The notes beneath the pieces are model-generated. The model ran no database searches and had not been told where the DNA came from. It was given only the letters and a program-made list of their open reading frames with translations. From Perilla frutescens (lineage: Eukaryota; Streptophyta; Magnoliopsida; Lamiales; Lamiaceae): a DNA stretch of 64,000 nt. Position numbers and translations under genes: made by a program. The stretch spans positions 14,950,001-15,014,000 of the forward strand of contig BRKX01000011.1 in assembly GCA_026008535.1 (NCBI GenBank). Direction: 5' to 3'. Positions 1 through 11,534 of the stretch are shown one piece after another (the first letter of the stretch is position 1; every line of letters starts with the position of its first letter).

Positions 1-1
1 T

Positions 2-160
2 TTGCATACCCTCACAATAGATGAGGATCCTATACCAAATCATCCAGATGGTGGGTTAATAGACATTCAAGAAGAAGAAGAAGATGATGAAGAAGATATA
101 GAACCAGAGATCGATTTATCAGATGACAGTATAAGTGATGATGATGACATAGATGATTAG
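2..160 (+). CDS. C-terminal end of CACTA TNP2-like transposase (partial)
   Basis: The open frame enters from the left edge and ends at TAG 158-160, giving 53 visible codons. The tail is strongly acidic (EEEEDDEEDIEPEIDL, then a DDDD run). Acidic tails are usual at the end of TNP2-type transposases, and the following gene matches the second CACTA protein, so the call rests on position and composition; no catalytic part is visible. The gap to the next ATG is 91 bp. Confidence 0.6.
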   Translation: MHTLTIDEDPIPNHPDGGLIDIQEEEEDDEEDIEPEIDLSDDSISDDDDIDD

Positions 161-251
161 TGTGGTTGGTCTTATTTGATATATATAGATGTTTTCTTAT
201 TCAAGTACTTAGTACCGTTGTAATTTGCTAACTTCATAAACTAAACTTAAT

Positions 252-1679
252 ATGGCATTGCAGATGCAGGGAGGCGGTACTACCTCAGCTGGAGGTTCAT
301 CATCATCATCTGTGGGCCTGAGCGGCCCAGTTGGCGAGATCTCACTATCTGGATTGTCACTGCCCGATGTTGATGCGCAGGGTCGTCGTCGTTGTTGGCT
401 TCAGGATGGGTATGTTGAATTAGATAGTTTTGAATATTTTTTTACAGAATATTATTTTAATAACTGTAATATTCTAATATATTTATTGTTTTTTACATTT
501 GGAAGTCAATTGATGCCCAGTTATCCCGTCTCAGCCACCATCACACAGAGCTTCAAGAGGTTTTTGCACCCGGGTGCTTACACCTGGAAGATGGTGCCCC
601 TTGAGAGGAGGCAGACATATAGGGAGGAGTTCCGAGTATCTTATTATTATATACATATATTTTAAAATGTTATATAAGTTTAGTATTTTCACATGTTCTC
701 AATATCTTGCAGAAGGAGTGGTTTTGGGATCCCACTTTGGAGGATACCATTTGGACAGCATGGGAGCTCAGGGCTCCTCAGAGATACAGGGACATGGTCC
801 ATACCTTCAAAAAGGATAGGACCAAGGGCTGCCCTCCATTCATGCCTCCTCGGATGTGGGAGGGCTTCAAGGCGTACTGGGACAGTGATGCCTTCAAGAA
901 GAAGTCAGCGATCGCATCGAAGAATCGTCTGACTGAGCCCGATGGTCCTGGCACAGGCATTGTTAAGCATCGAGGAGGCTCTCGGAGTGCAGTTGCGCAT
1001 GCTGCAGCTTTGGTATGCAATAAAATTAATATTTATTTATTTATTTTTTAATATGTTTGTGCTAACATCTCTATCCAATTAATAGGCTAAGGAGAAGGGC
1101 GTGCAGCCCAATGACGTGGCGTGGGAGACATTCAGGAGGCTGCACGACAATGTCGATGGATCCCACACAGATGGGAAGTCTGTCCGTATAGCTGTAAGTT
1201 AATTTAGCAAAATTTATAAATTTATTAATAACATAGAAATTAAATATTTAATCATTCTTTTTCGATTTTGTGAATAGGCTGATGTATTGGCTCGGGTTGA
1301 GGAATTGAGCCAGCCGACTCCTGACACAGATGAGGCGCCACCACCCGTGGACATGAGCGCCGTATACATGGACGCTGCCCTACGACACTCGAAGAAGAAT
1401 CGAGTGTTTGGGCTCGGCAGTCAATCTAGGAGTTATTCAGCTCCTAGCGTCTCATCTGCAGCTCCTCCACAGCCCGACACTCAGGCTGCCATCAGGGCTC
1501 TCCAGGAGAAGATGGATGCCCAGCAGGCAGCTCTCCAGGAGAAGATGGACGCACAGGCAGCGCTTCTCCAAGCCCAGCAGGAGAAGATCGATCAGCAGCA
1601 GGAGATGCTGCGCCAACAGGCCGAGATGTTCGAGCTGATGCGAGCGCAGTTTAGGGGCCCTCCTTCATCTTCATCTTGA
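252..1679 (+). CDS. CACTA-associated second protein (Transposase_24 / Ptta-En-Spm family), five exons
   Basis: Exons inferred from splice sites and frame: 252-409, 506-635 (or from 521), 713-1012, 1086-1193 and 1278-1679, stop TGA 1677-1679. The protein begins MALQMQGGG with a Ser/Gly-rich leader. A middle domain has the Trp-rich pattern of plant CACTA ORF2 proteins (SFKRF...YTWKMVP, EEFRKEWFWDPTLED, MWEGFKAYWDS, GGSRSAVAHAAAL). It ends with a Gln-rich coiled coil built on a repeated EKMDAQQAAL unit (about 1500-1640). All junctions keep frame and no stop is seen, so the gene looks intact. In this family the protein is thought to bind element DNA together with TNP2; that function is known from relatives, not shown here. 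It lies 91 bp downstream of the transposase and upstream of the subterminal repeats. Confidence 0.78.
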
Positions 1680-1888
1680 CACTATTATTATTTGTATTTT
1701 ATACACTCTTTATTATAGTACATTACATTTTATGTATTGTATTGTATTGTATTGCTTATTTAATATATATTTATTATAGTTTTTCCATAATTTATTTACA
1801 AACAATAATCTAAATTACAAAAAAAAAAACAAAATAAATAAAAAACAAAAATTAATAAAAAAAAAATATTTTTATTTTTAATTTATTA

Positions 1889-2342
1889 ACGACGGACTCT
1901 GTCCGTCATTAAATTAATCCGTTTTCAAATTTAATTTATTTTTATTTATTAACGACGGACAGAGTCCGTCGTTATATTAATCAGTTTTTAAATTTTAATT
2001 TATTTTTAATTATTAACGACGGACGAAGTCCGTCGTTATATTAATCAGTTTTTTAATTTTCATTTATTTTCAATTATTAATGACGGACCTAGTCCGTCGT
2101 TAAGTCCGTCGTAAAACGTAATGACTGTAGACGACACCACCGTTAACGATGGACCATATCCGTCGTTATGGCCGTCGTTACAGCTAACGACGGACCATAT
2201 CCGTCGTTAATATATATTGCCGACAAACGGAATAACGACGATGAGTTTCCGTCGGTAATCCGTCGTTAAGTCGAATTAACGACGTAAAATCTTGGATTAC
2301 CGACGGAAATTTCCGTCGCTATCACGACGAATTCTTGTAGTG
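1889..2342. repeat. CACTA subterminal inverted-repeat array
   Basis: At least six palindromic units of the form AACGACGGAC-n-GTCCGTCGTT occur (about 1889, 1951, 2015, 2080, 2143 and 2183), followed by degenerate copies up to the terminus. Each unit can fold on itself. Clustered subterminal repeats next to a CACTA terminus are the binding sites of the element-encoded proteins in studied relatives; binding here is inferred. Confidence 0.8.
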
Positions 2343-2513
2343 ACACTCATCGATCCACCTGAAATACTTGCAACCACCGCGTAGTGAATCAGGGCACGTA
2401 TAGAAATGCCTACCTCTGCTATGTGGACGATTGGAAACATAGGCACGCACAGGCTTTTGATAATCACACACCAAGAAATATCTGTTTTCCTTGCTTGAAG
2501 ATGAATCAGACAT
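2343..2513 (-). pseudogene. GRF-type zinc-finger gene fragment cut by the CACTA insertion
   Basis: The frame begins at ATG 2513-2511 (MSDSSSSKENRYFLVCDYQ) and reads into the GRF zinc-finger signature: RGRHFYTCP, GGCKYFRWIDE. The first Cys-x-Cys pair appears incomplete (VCDYQ). The frame runs straight into the CACTA end at 2342, so everything after RWIDE is displaced to the left of the window or lost. GRF fingers bind nucleic acid in known proteins. The fragment lies just inside a MULE-like terminus (about 2590-2843), so it may be a host gene piece captured by that MULE rather than a host locus. Confidence 0.62.
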
Positions 2514-2589
2514 TGTTCTCTTTTTTCTTGTGGATACCTAAGTTGAGTGCATATATGTATATATATATTGAATGGAGGCAGGTGTGAGA

Positions 2590-2843
2590 CATAAATGCCC
2601 TCCAAGAGGTTGAATTTTCCCTCCAAATTCTGAACTTTCCCTCCAATTTACTGTTGTGAACAATGTTCTGTATGGGACTAAAATTGCAAAATGTTGTGGG
2701 ACTAAATTTGCATTAACGTTTAACGGCAAATGTGACGGCGAGGACCAATTTTGCATATCGTGGTCCAATGGGATCAATTTAGAAGGTTTGGGACCAAAAT
2801 CGCGAAGGGGCATGTCCTGTGGGACCATTCTTGCAATTTTCTC
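2590..2843. mobile_element. Right terminal region of a MULE-like element
   Basis: The block ends ...GGGACCATTCTTGCAATTTTCTC at 2843, so its outer end read inward starts GAGAAAATTGCAAGAATGG. Repeated GGGACCAAAATTGC-type units fill the region. The same arrangement (GAGAAAATT, then GGTCCCA and AGGACATG) forms both ends of the MULE at 7741-9313, where a 10-bp target duplication is visible. The matching left end is outside the window. The predicted target duplication at this side begins TGCTCACCG (2844 on). Confidence 0.6.
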
Positions 2844-2974
2844 TGCTCACCGCGCAGCTGCCTGATTAAACCCCGGTGCTTATTTCCCATTTTATCTCTG
2901 TGGCGTCTGCTTTCTACCTTAAATTTCCGATGTGGGCCGATTTATGTGAAATGGACGATATTTTATACACGAGT

Positions 2975-4151
2975 TGTAATACCCTAAATTCTAAAATTTA
3001 AAATGTTACTCTTTCTATTTTTTTTAAAAGCGGAAAAAGATTAACAATAATAATAGTTGAAGTATTTTTTTTCCTTTTCTAAAATAATTATGCTAGAAAT
3101 CCCAAGTACGAAAATATAGCACAATATATACTTTTTAGAAATATATACTTCAAAATACTCCAGTGCATTTCAAAAAGTAACTCATAAGTTCTAAAATATA
3201 AAGTCGATACTCAAAATATTGACAATACTATAATATTTAACTACTAGAGTTTAAGTTAGTCCAAAAATCCTAAATGAACACAAAATATCAAATTTTAAAT
3301 AATTTATTTTATGCAGTAAGTCTAAAAGTTCAAGTTAATTAATAAAAACGTCTAGAGAAAATCCACCCCCATTTCCTTCACGCTTTTCCAAACTCCTTGA
3401 CCTGAAAATATTTAAAAATGTGGGGTGAGCACTCTTAAAACGTACTCAGTGGTGGGGATCATGAGCATTTCTTTCTATTTATCCAACTGAAATAAATCGC
3501 AGGAATAATGGATTTAGGGTACTCTTCTTCTGATTCTAGAATACATCTTGAACTATGCATAGGACATATTCTGGTGCGTACAAAACGCTTCTGTGCGTAT
3601 GAAACGCTATTCTGATCTAATGCATATAAAACGCTATCCATATTCCATCCACGATAATTCAAGTTGGATTAAAAACATTTCTATCTGAAAAAGCATATAT
3701 CATATACTTTTATTTCAAAGATAATAAATTTACCCACCTGATAATATAGAGCACGTAAATTTGAGCAGCGAATCACACAGGGACGAGGGTCCTAATTGCG
3801 CCACACCTAGTATCAAAATAATTTTAATAAAATTATTTGGGCCAACTATAAAATTTAATAAATCTAAAAATAAGAATTTTATAGGTTTACTTAATCAATT
3901 TATGAAGTTTTGGGCTAAATATTAATTTCTAAAAAAATTTATGGGATCCAATATATTTTTAAATAAATGTATTCCAAAGTTTATAATAAACTTCCTGGGG
4001 TCTTTTTCTGAATTCTGAAAATTAATGGTAAAGGGACCATGATGCAAATAACTTAATTACAATTAAACCTCTCACTTCCTCCTCTAAAATTACGACAACA
4101 CATAATTGAAAATTCAAATCAATTAATCAACTTCCTATTTTCTTTCTCTCA

Positions 4152-4196
<45 letters not shown>

Positions 4197-5922
4197 GTAA
4201 ATGTAAATGGGGAAACTAAAATAAAAATCCCCATATTAGAAATGCTTACGCATAAATCCCTAAATCCCAATTTCTTCTCCTCCTCTCTCTTTATCATCTT
4301 CTACGGTTAGTCTCATCACCCTTCTCTCTTCCTCTCGAGTCCGACGAGCTCACCGTTGCCCGCCGACAATCGTCGGCAAACGACTCAAACAACCAAGAAC
4401 CACCGCGGCCCGGGCAAACCTCGCCATGACCCAAGCCCAGCCGACGACGTCTCTCCCCCGCTTCGACTCCCATGACAGTTCCCCTGCTTCAACTCCCATG
4501 ACAGTTCAACCTCACCAGAGGACTCTGCCCGACTCAATGACCCGACTCGACTCAATGGAACAAAGAGGCTCCTACACCAAACCCAACCCAGTCACTTCCT
4601 CTCTCTTCTCTTTTATTTTTCTGAATTTTCATAATTTAGTTTCTAAATGATTGGAAAGGCTTAGTCTTGATGGGATGATGTTGATGAAGCATGTTTTGGG
4701 TTGTATGTTGGTTAATTGTGATGTGGGAATTAGAAAGTATGCAGAGACGTGAGTTTATGATTTTGATTAATTGAAATTGGGAACAAAATGTTGAAGTTAA
4801 ATGGTGTGTAATTTGTACAGAAATCATAAAAGATTGGATTGAAATAAACTTACCAAGAGGATTGATTTTTGCTGCAACACTTATGATTTCAAAGTAATGG
4901 ATTCTTTCTAAAAGAAATGGAGGATTCTCAGTGAAACTTAAATTCTAAGAGCAGAGCTTGGAGTTGGGAATGGTCAAGATATGCCCGTATAAATAGAGTC
5001 ATGAATTCTTAGGATAGGTGTAAGGATTAATGGAATAAGGTTAAGATTTTAGAATAAGTTTTTAAGAATAATAATATTTTAAGAAGAAAGATAAGACTAA
5101 GTTTTTGGAGGATAAATTTGGGGTATGAAAATATTAACTTTAATATCATACAAAATTAAATTCCAATTGGTCATAGTTGATCGGTGATTCTATATGTAGA
5201 TATTTCATGATAATTTTTAGTTTACTAGGTGTCTTTCTTAATTTTGTCCAAATGGTTCTCATTTAGTACTTGTATATCTATATACTTTTTTTTTATTTAT
5301 TTGTTTGCAAACACACGTGTACTCCTTTGTACACTTGCTCAACTATGGAGTCCTCCAAATGACTAATAATAATTGATGGATGAACATGATTATCTAAATA
5401 ATTTTTTTTTTATTATTTTATTTATTTTTCTTCTTTATATTATTATTATTATGATTATTATTATTGTTCAATGAATTTATGTGATGTGTAGATATGTATA
5501 TATAGCTATATCCTCTCAACCCCTTATATATGGGTATATTATATATAATATTTTTTTATATAACCTATTATTTAGAGTTCCAATATATATATATATATAC
5601 ACACACACTACTTAACATATATAATTAATCATAAGTGATTTATGTAAGTGGTTTATATAATCTAATAAAATTATATTCTTAACTTATATAACTTTTGTCT
5701 AAATAAACAAGACTAAAAAAAATATTATAAGGCTCAAAACTACACTTTTTAAAACCCAAATATTAATTACAAATATTCTTGATACTAGGGGCGCAACTTC
5801 GGACTCCCTCAAGTCCAACTAATTTTATTGAGCATTATTAAATAAATAAAAGCTCAATTTTTTTTTTTTAAATCAATCAAATAATTGAAATAATTCAAAT
5901 CGCGTAGAAGTGGGATGTTACA
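2975..5922 (+). mobile_element. Solo LTR of a Ty3/gypsy-type retrotransposon, with target duplication CGAGT
   Basis: The element starts TGTAATACCCTAAATTC and ends GTGGGATGTTACA (TG...CA). It is flanked by the 5-bp direct repeat CGAGT at 2970-2974 and 5923-5927. The uninterrupted copy of the host block at 12398-13520 confirms the insertion. There is no coding sequence or second LTR, so recombination to a solo LTR is the simplest reading. At 2948 bp it is longer than its relatives at 54857-57135 and 37711-39992 (2.28 kb each), suggesting an internal insertion. It holds a CT microsatellite (about 4155-4192) followed by a CT-rich, leader-like region. The superfamily is inferred from LTR length and termini. 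Confidence 0.85.
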
Positions 5923-6288
5923 CGAGTATCATTATAGTCCTTGTTAAATTTGAAGTTTCATTTTAGTTTAAATAGATATCGATGATCATCAAGGCAAGCC
6001 ACATTCTGGAGCTATTCGGCATTTTGTTAACACGATCATAGATTTTTAATTCTATTAACTCTGGTATATAATGGAATTGTGAGAATAAATAAATATGTAC
6101 CAAATAATAGCATGATACATGCTTTAAAGTTTCAGGAGTGTATATAATAATTTCAACTAAGTCTACATAGTTATCAAATCCAAACCAGTTTCCATAATAT
6201 CAAAATTTCGATTAAATCAAATATGTTCTATATTTATATGATTTTATTGATATAGAAAGATGAATGAAGAAAATAAACTAAATTGGGA

Positions 6289-6416
6289 AGGGGCCGCGCG
6301 AACGCAGGCTCCCACTATCACAAATTATGACATAGGCTCGACCGCATTGGGCCGACCTTAGGCGGGCACCCCTCCAGAGTGCAATGGAGGTCACCAACCT
6401 AGGCCATGGACCTTAT
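6289..6416 (-). repeat. SINE-like GC-rich element, copy 1
   Basis: On the minus strand the segment starts near GGTCCATGGCCTAGGTTGG, which resembles a Pol III A box (TGGCCTAGGTTGG). It carries AGGTCGAGCC, which resembles a B box short of one T, and ends CTGCGTTCGCGCGGCCCC. A second copy is at 13116-13240. The A-to-B spacing is larger than usual and no poly-A or poly-T tail is evident, so a SINE origin is tentative. Confidence 0.4.
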
Positions 6417-6704
6417 TGATCGGCCATCGACCCTGTCCAGGTAAGTATGGATCTTCATTTGATTTCTTATCTTTATGTATGTGCCACTCTCACACTAGAT
6501 ATACTAGCTTTCGATGTGGGAGATATCTCTTGCAATTAGCTTTCTTAATTAACTTTATCTATTGGATAATTTGAATATTCATGTCCCATAATAATTGGGT
6601 AATTATATTGGAATTTTATATGATTGGCTTGGCGTTATGCAACTCAAAATCTTAACAAATTAATTACACACCATCGAAGTAGAATGATTATTGCGCATCG
6701 TCGA

Positions 6705-6800
6705 TCAATCTACTTTTTCGATCTCGGTGAGAATCCGTTTGCAAATTCCTTGGAGCTCCTTTATCTTGTCTTCGAATTCGTCAGCAGCGAAGTCCAATCA
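6705..6800 (-). pseudogene. Possible Hsp70 C-terminal fragment
   Basis: A minus-strand frame ending at the TGA complementary to 6705-6707 reads DEFEDKIKELQGICKRIL, which resembles the segment near the end of Hsp70/BiP proteins (a DEYEDKLKELE...ICNPII-like pattern). Only about 30 residues align by eye and the frame is broken upstream. It begins just where the two copies of block X diverge. It may be chance or a small captured exon. Confidence 0.3.
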
Positions 6801-6839
6801 TCGAAAAGCGATCTTCTTCTCTATTTTAGAAATGAGTAA

Positions 6840-7207
6840 TTAATTAAATAAGAGTGCCCCATTTATAAAACTAAGGCGTAGTAATCTAAATTGAAGGATG
6901 AATAAAATTACAACAATTTTCACTCTCATTTTTTTCATATTGTACTACTATCACGAATCAATTAGAACGCATACACTAACCTCAAGATGAAAAATGCAGT
7001 CAAGGGTGAAACATGTCGGTTGTCTTTCTATATGCAAATTGTACTTACTTACTCTAGAAAATGTAAAATAGATAAATTAAGTGACATATTTTACAAATTA
7101 ATTGAAACAAAGGCAAATAAGTGAGTGAAAATTGTTTAATAAAAAAAATTCTAGCAACTTTAGTGAAATACAAGAGCAATATTTAACTATCACACCATGC
7201 TGTTGCA
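6840..7207. other. AT-rich intergenic stretch
   Basis: No gene, terminal repeat or RNA signature was recognised between the possible Hsp70 fragment and the LTR-like element starting at 7213. Confidence 0.5.
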
Positions 7208-8039
7208 AAACTGTAATGCCCTGATTCCGTAGAACCGATTTGTCACTACACATATACGTGCATGCTTGCATGGAGAGTGACTTTTAAAAATAAGAAATTT
7301 GAAAAAAAAAACTTAAATTCAATATACACAACATGCGGATTTGAAAATCTTTGGAACACGTTAGCTAATGTGTAAAATTCAAAACGTTGACAAAAAACTC
7401 TCAAAGATTGACTTCTTCTTTAGAAAATAATTATTTCACAACGATTGCTAATCAAATATTCATTTAATCTAGCTTATCCGTTGATTTGGCTAGCCAAGAC
7501 AGTTCCTCCTTTAAACATAAATTCAAGTCAACTCAACAATCAATCATTTAAGCATAATAATGTGCTCGCAGACGTTCAAAACTTCTAAAAATATAGCGGA
7601 AATAAAAACACAGTCATTTTCATCTTGTGAGCTAGTGAAAGCGCTAAGTCATATCTACTCATCTAAGTTTAAATTCGTCTAAATTATGATTCAGCTAAAC
7701 AAGCTATGACAATGCATATGATATGAATTTGAACAAATGAGAGAAAATTTCGATTTTGGTCCCATAGGACATGGGTTAGTCCGATTTTGATCTCATCCCT
7801 ATCACATTTGGTCCCAAATCGATTGAATTATTAATTTTGGTCCTGCTGTAACGTTTTCCGTTAAAAAAATTATCGATTTTGGTCCCAAACAGAAAAATGA
7901 CAGAAATTTTTTTGCAATTCAATTGAAGGCAAAATTGAACTGATTTGATAGAATTTTAACTTGATTTTATTCCAAATTTCCAATAAACATGCATGTAAAT
8001 ATATATATTCACCAATTCATCAAATTGCAACTACTAAAT

Positions 8040-8136
8040 CAAAAGAACGCCATTTTTTTTATTTAGTTTAATTTCCTGTCAAGCTCGAGTTCAATCAAGA
8101 TGATACCTAGCTCGACTCGGCTCATTTACACCCCTA
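8040..8136. mobile_element. hAT-type terminus nested in the MULE
   Basis: The segment ends CTCATTTACACCCCTA at 8136. Read inward this is TAGGGGTGTAAATGAG followed by CCGAGTCGAGC, a widespread plant hAT terminal motif. The opposite end was not found, so it is a fragment. Confidence 0.5.
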
Positions 8137-8699
8137 AAGACAGGGAAATTTTTTATTTAGTTTAATTTTACAATATTGTTTATGAGCGTTCACCACATCT
8201 AATTAGAATTTATAATTATTTTTAATATTTAATTTTATATTTTAATTAATAATTCATTATTATGGTTGGTTATTTCATAATTAAAAATTATCATGTAAAA
8301 TAAAAAAATATTAAAAAATTTATATTTGAATTCATTAGTTATTGAAAAATAAAAATATATATAATAATAAAAAAATAGTATATAATATTAAAAATTATAA
8401 AATAAAACAAATTTTCAAATGGAAAATAAATACAAAATTAATAGTATTTAAAAGATTAATTTCAAATTCGTAAATGAGTAGAAATTGAAAATTTTAAAAT
8501 TCAAACTATCAAAAAACAATATAAATATTGAAAAAAATTAAAATAATCAAATCAATTCGAAATAATGAAATGAACAAACAAAATTAAAAAAAATTGTTTT
8601 CAAATTTGTAATTAAGCATTAATTGGAAAATAAAAAATATTAGAAAAAATTTAAAAAACAAAAAAAATCAAAAAGATCAAAATTAATTTAGATACAAAA

Positions 8700-8966
8700 T
8701 AATTTTATAACTAATCCATCGCTAAGATTTAAAAAATGTTTAGCAACGCATTTTTCCGTCTCTAATGTAACAACAGAAAAATCTGTCGTTATTGCGTCGT
8801 TAACATAAAAAATTAAAATTAAAATTAAAATACGACGTGTGTTCTTTGTTAAGTTTGAGACAAAAAAAATCCGCCATTAAATATCTTAATCTTAATCCGT
8901 TGTTAATGTGTCGGTATTTTAATAACGAAATATAATCCGTTGTTAAATCGCGTTTTATTTGTAGTG
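8700..8966 (+). mobile_element. CACTA 3' end fragment nested in the MULE
   Basis: The segment ends TTTGTAGTG at 8966 and is preceded by repeated, degenerate CGTTGTTAA / GTCGTTA units, as in CACTA subterminal regions. The units differ from the CACTA element at the window start, so this is another family. No left end or coding sequence was seen. Confidence 0.55.
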
Positions 8967-9626
8967 TTTTTTTAAATAACCCAATTTTAAAAAAATTAAT
9001 AAAAAGTACCCCTTTTTACAAATCTAATGTTTGAACAATTTTTCGCCTCAAAAATCGTTCATAGTTGATTGCATTTCAGGATTTCTATTTCACTAAAAAT
9101 ATCACTTTTGGTCTCATAGTATCGATTTTGGTCCCAAAAGTGGCGGTCGTTACCTCATATTTTTTTTCCATCTAAATTATGGGACCAAAATTGATATCCA
9201 AGTCCTACGGGACTAGATTTAATAATAATTTCTGAAATAGGACTAAAAGTGATAAGAATGGGACCAAAATTGGACTAACTCATGTCCTATGGGACCAAAA
9301 TCGAATTTTTCTCGAACAAATGATTATTATCTTTATAAACAAATGGGTTTTGTAGCTACAGTTACATATTTTGAGATCTTAAAAATAACTTAAATCTATT
9401 TCATGTAATGTCCATCATATATTTCATTCTAAAACATTTACTCCACGTACAAATCAACTAAATGAAATAAACTTTTGTAACTTTTTGGAGTTGGCTTGGC
9501 ATAGACGATGGGTTGTTGGCTTTGAATGGCATAACTTTGATCTTAACTTAATCATTCAATTTAAACTCAACATTCAAAACAAAACGATCATAGGCTTACA
9601 ACTATGTAGACCCGTTCTGATACTAC

Positions 9627-9990
9627 ACATGAGTACATGCTTGCATGGGACTGACTTTTAAAAATTAGAAATGAGAAACTTAATTGAAAAAAAAAACCTA
9701 AATTCAATGTACGCAAAATGTTGACTTGAAAATATTAAGAATACGCTAGCTGGCATGTAAAATCCACACGTTGACCAAAGACTCAAAGATTTGACCTGTT
9801 TTTCAGCAAATGATTATTTTCACAATGACCGCTAATTAATCAAATATTCACTTTAAACTGTTTTGCTGATTTGGCTAGTCATGACAGTTCCTCCTCTAAA
9901 TATAAAATTCAAGTGAAACGATCAACAATCAACTATTTAAGCATATTAATACGCTCGCAGGCGTTCAAAACTTCTAAAAATATAACGGAA
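9627..9990 (+). repeat. Second copy of a ~400-bp internal LTR segment (first copy 7245-7640)
   Basis: Both copies share CATGCTTGCATGG, a TTTTAAAAAT run, GATTTGGCTAG, GACAGTTCCTCCT, and GCGTTCAAAACTTCTAAAAA followed by GCGGAAA or ACGGAAA. The duplication lies inside one LTR-like element. Confidence 0.65.
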
Positions 9991-10722
9991 ATAAAAACAC
10001 ATCAATAATGCATTTAATATAAATATAAGAGTAAGTGAAAAAAATTGCACTAAACATATACCATGTAAAATATTTAAAGAGTTTGACTTAAATATTCAAA
10101 ATAGCCAACTCTAGCTCAACACACTAACGACTCCAATCCCATCACTTTTGTCTGCCAACACATGTATTTGAAAAATATTTTAATAAATGGGGTTAAGTGT
10201 AATGAATCACTCAGTGAGCAGTATCATCCAAGTTTTAACATTGTATCTTTTGAGCTTTGAAGCTCCTTCTTAACTAGTCAAATGTCTCATTAGTAATTTC
10301 GCACGATTTATGGATGATCGATGACTTATGGGGGCCACACATTTTATTATACTTACTCACGAGAATTGTACTTTCACGTAACTTTACATGAATTGAAATT
10401 TCTTACGTCATATACATCTATGTGTCAAAATATTTGAATAAAGTATATAAACCATGCTTAAACATTTGTATATAGCATTTAAATCATGCTTTAGATGGAC
10501 GGATACTTTAAATAATTTCAAGTTTAGTAAAAGTAAATCCACCCGATAGATCTCAAACTTATAGTGTATTCTGATCTTATTGAAGAGAATTTAAATCTCG
10601 TAACCTGCTTCTTGACGGCAAAAGCTTCACTTTGACAGCAAATCTCGATAAAGAACATGATTAAAAATCTCCACAGCTATCTCCAGTGACTCATCGAGTG
10701 CAAGAAAATGAGATGTGTGTGT

Positions 10723-10757
<35 letters not shown>

Positions 10758-11534
10758 ATTGTACGTGTTTAGTTGTGAATGAAAATGGGTGAAAATAGAG
10801 AGATAAATGAATAGTAGTATTGAATGATTGAGGCGAGAAGATGAGTGTTGCACCATGTGTCTTACGCTAAAAATGACACCTCAAAATCATTTTGGCTTAC
10901 ATTATTAGCCCAAAATTTAATTATTTCCCATCTATATTGGTACCGAAAACTTCAATGTTACCCCTACGGGCAGTGTGCCTGATTTCAATTTTTATTATTT
11001 AAAAATATTTAAAAAAGTTTTTTTGCTATTTTTTTATATAAATAGTGACATTAGTGGATGTTAATTATATTAGTCACAGATTTTTTGTATGGCTCCTATT
11101 TTGCAAACAAAATAAGTGTGTAATTTTAACGATATCGTGTTGTAGAAATCTAAACATTATCATTTATATAATAGGAGGTGAAATAAAAATCAGGACGAAC
11201 ATAATTGACGTCTACTTAGAAAGTAAAATATGCCAAAATAAAAATTGAAAAAATATTTTAAAAAAATTACAAAAAAGTTTTTAAAAAAAATACAAAAAAA
11301 GAAAAAATTGAAATTCGCTCATTTTATTGTTACCCTTAGTGTCGAATTTTCCCTTGGTGCCTAACAATCTTGACCAACTAAAAATAGTTAGGGTCCATTA
11401 AGATCCATCTCAAATGAATTGTATAAATAAAAGAAAAAAGAGACCAAACCTAAAAATCCGGGATATCACAAACTGATAACTCTAGGGACCGGAGCCTCGT
11501 CAAACCAAACATATCAGAAAGAACAACAACCTCT

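Larger units (their letters stand above)
1..2342 (+). mobile_element. CACTA (En/Spm) DNA transposon, 3' part
   Basis: The right terminus is TTCTTGTAGTG at 2332-2342, the reverse complement of the CACTA-type end CACTACAAGAA. Inside it are inverted subterminal repeats (1889-2342), the C-terminal end of a transposase (2-160) and a second gene (252-1679), the usual order of plant CACTA elements. The left terminus lies before the window. The insertion interrupts a GRF zinc-finger reading frame on the minus strand at 2343. The coding part looks intact here, unlike most elements in the window, so this may be one of the younger insertions. The 3-bp target duplication cannot be checked without the left end. 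Confidence 0.88.
2844..6691 (+). repeat. Duplicated block X, copy 1 (split by a solo LTR)
   Basis: 2844-2974 plus 5928-6691 are collinear with 12398-13520. Shared landmarks are TGCTCACCGCGCAGCTG at the start, the CCGATGTGGG box, the GC-rich SINE-like segment and GGATAATTTGAATATTCATG near the end. Similarity stops just after GAATGATTATT in both copies. Copy 1 differs by the inserted LTR 2975-5922. No coding capacity was recognised. The block could be an uncharacterised transposon or a segmental duplication. Confidence 0.72.
7741..9313. mobile_element. Non-autonomous MULE with long inverted repeats and 10-bp target duplication
   Basis: The left terminus GAGAAAATTTCGATTTTGG and the right terminus (read inward GAGAAAAATTCGATTTTGG) extend as imperfect inverted repeats of 100 bp or more rich in GGTCCCA units. 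The flanking direct repeat GAACAAATGA is exact at 7731-7740 and 9314-9323, within the 8-11 bp range of Mutator-like elements. The interior has no transposase; it contains a hAT end (to 8136) and a CACTA end (to 8966). Confidence 0.88.
7213..11469 (+). mobile_element. LTR-like element with nested insertions and an internal duplication
   Basis: The left end is (T)GTAATGCCCTGATTCCG and the right end is GGGATATCAC(A); read inward the right end is TGTGATATCCC. The direct repeat AAACT occurs at 7208-7212 and 11470-11474. The middle contains a 1.57 kb MULE (7741-9313), and about 400 bp near the start (7245-7640) recurs at 9627-9990. The distal part carries the block ...CACTCAGTGAGC (about 10166-10222) shared with the other long LTRs, and a GA microsatellite (10725-10754). 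No reading frame of note was found. It is probably a rearranged solo LTR. Confidence 0.6.

Noticed and set aside
2322..2342. The GRF frame continues about 7 codons into the CACTA end
   Set aside because: Those codons are transposon terminus, not part of the original protein.
4426..4650. A 74-codon frame in the CT-rich part of the solo LTR (MTQAQPTTSLPRF)
   Set aside because: It lies in LTR leader sequence, is compositionally simple and has no counterpart frame in the related LTR at 54857-57135.
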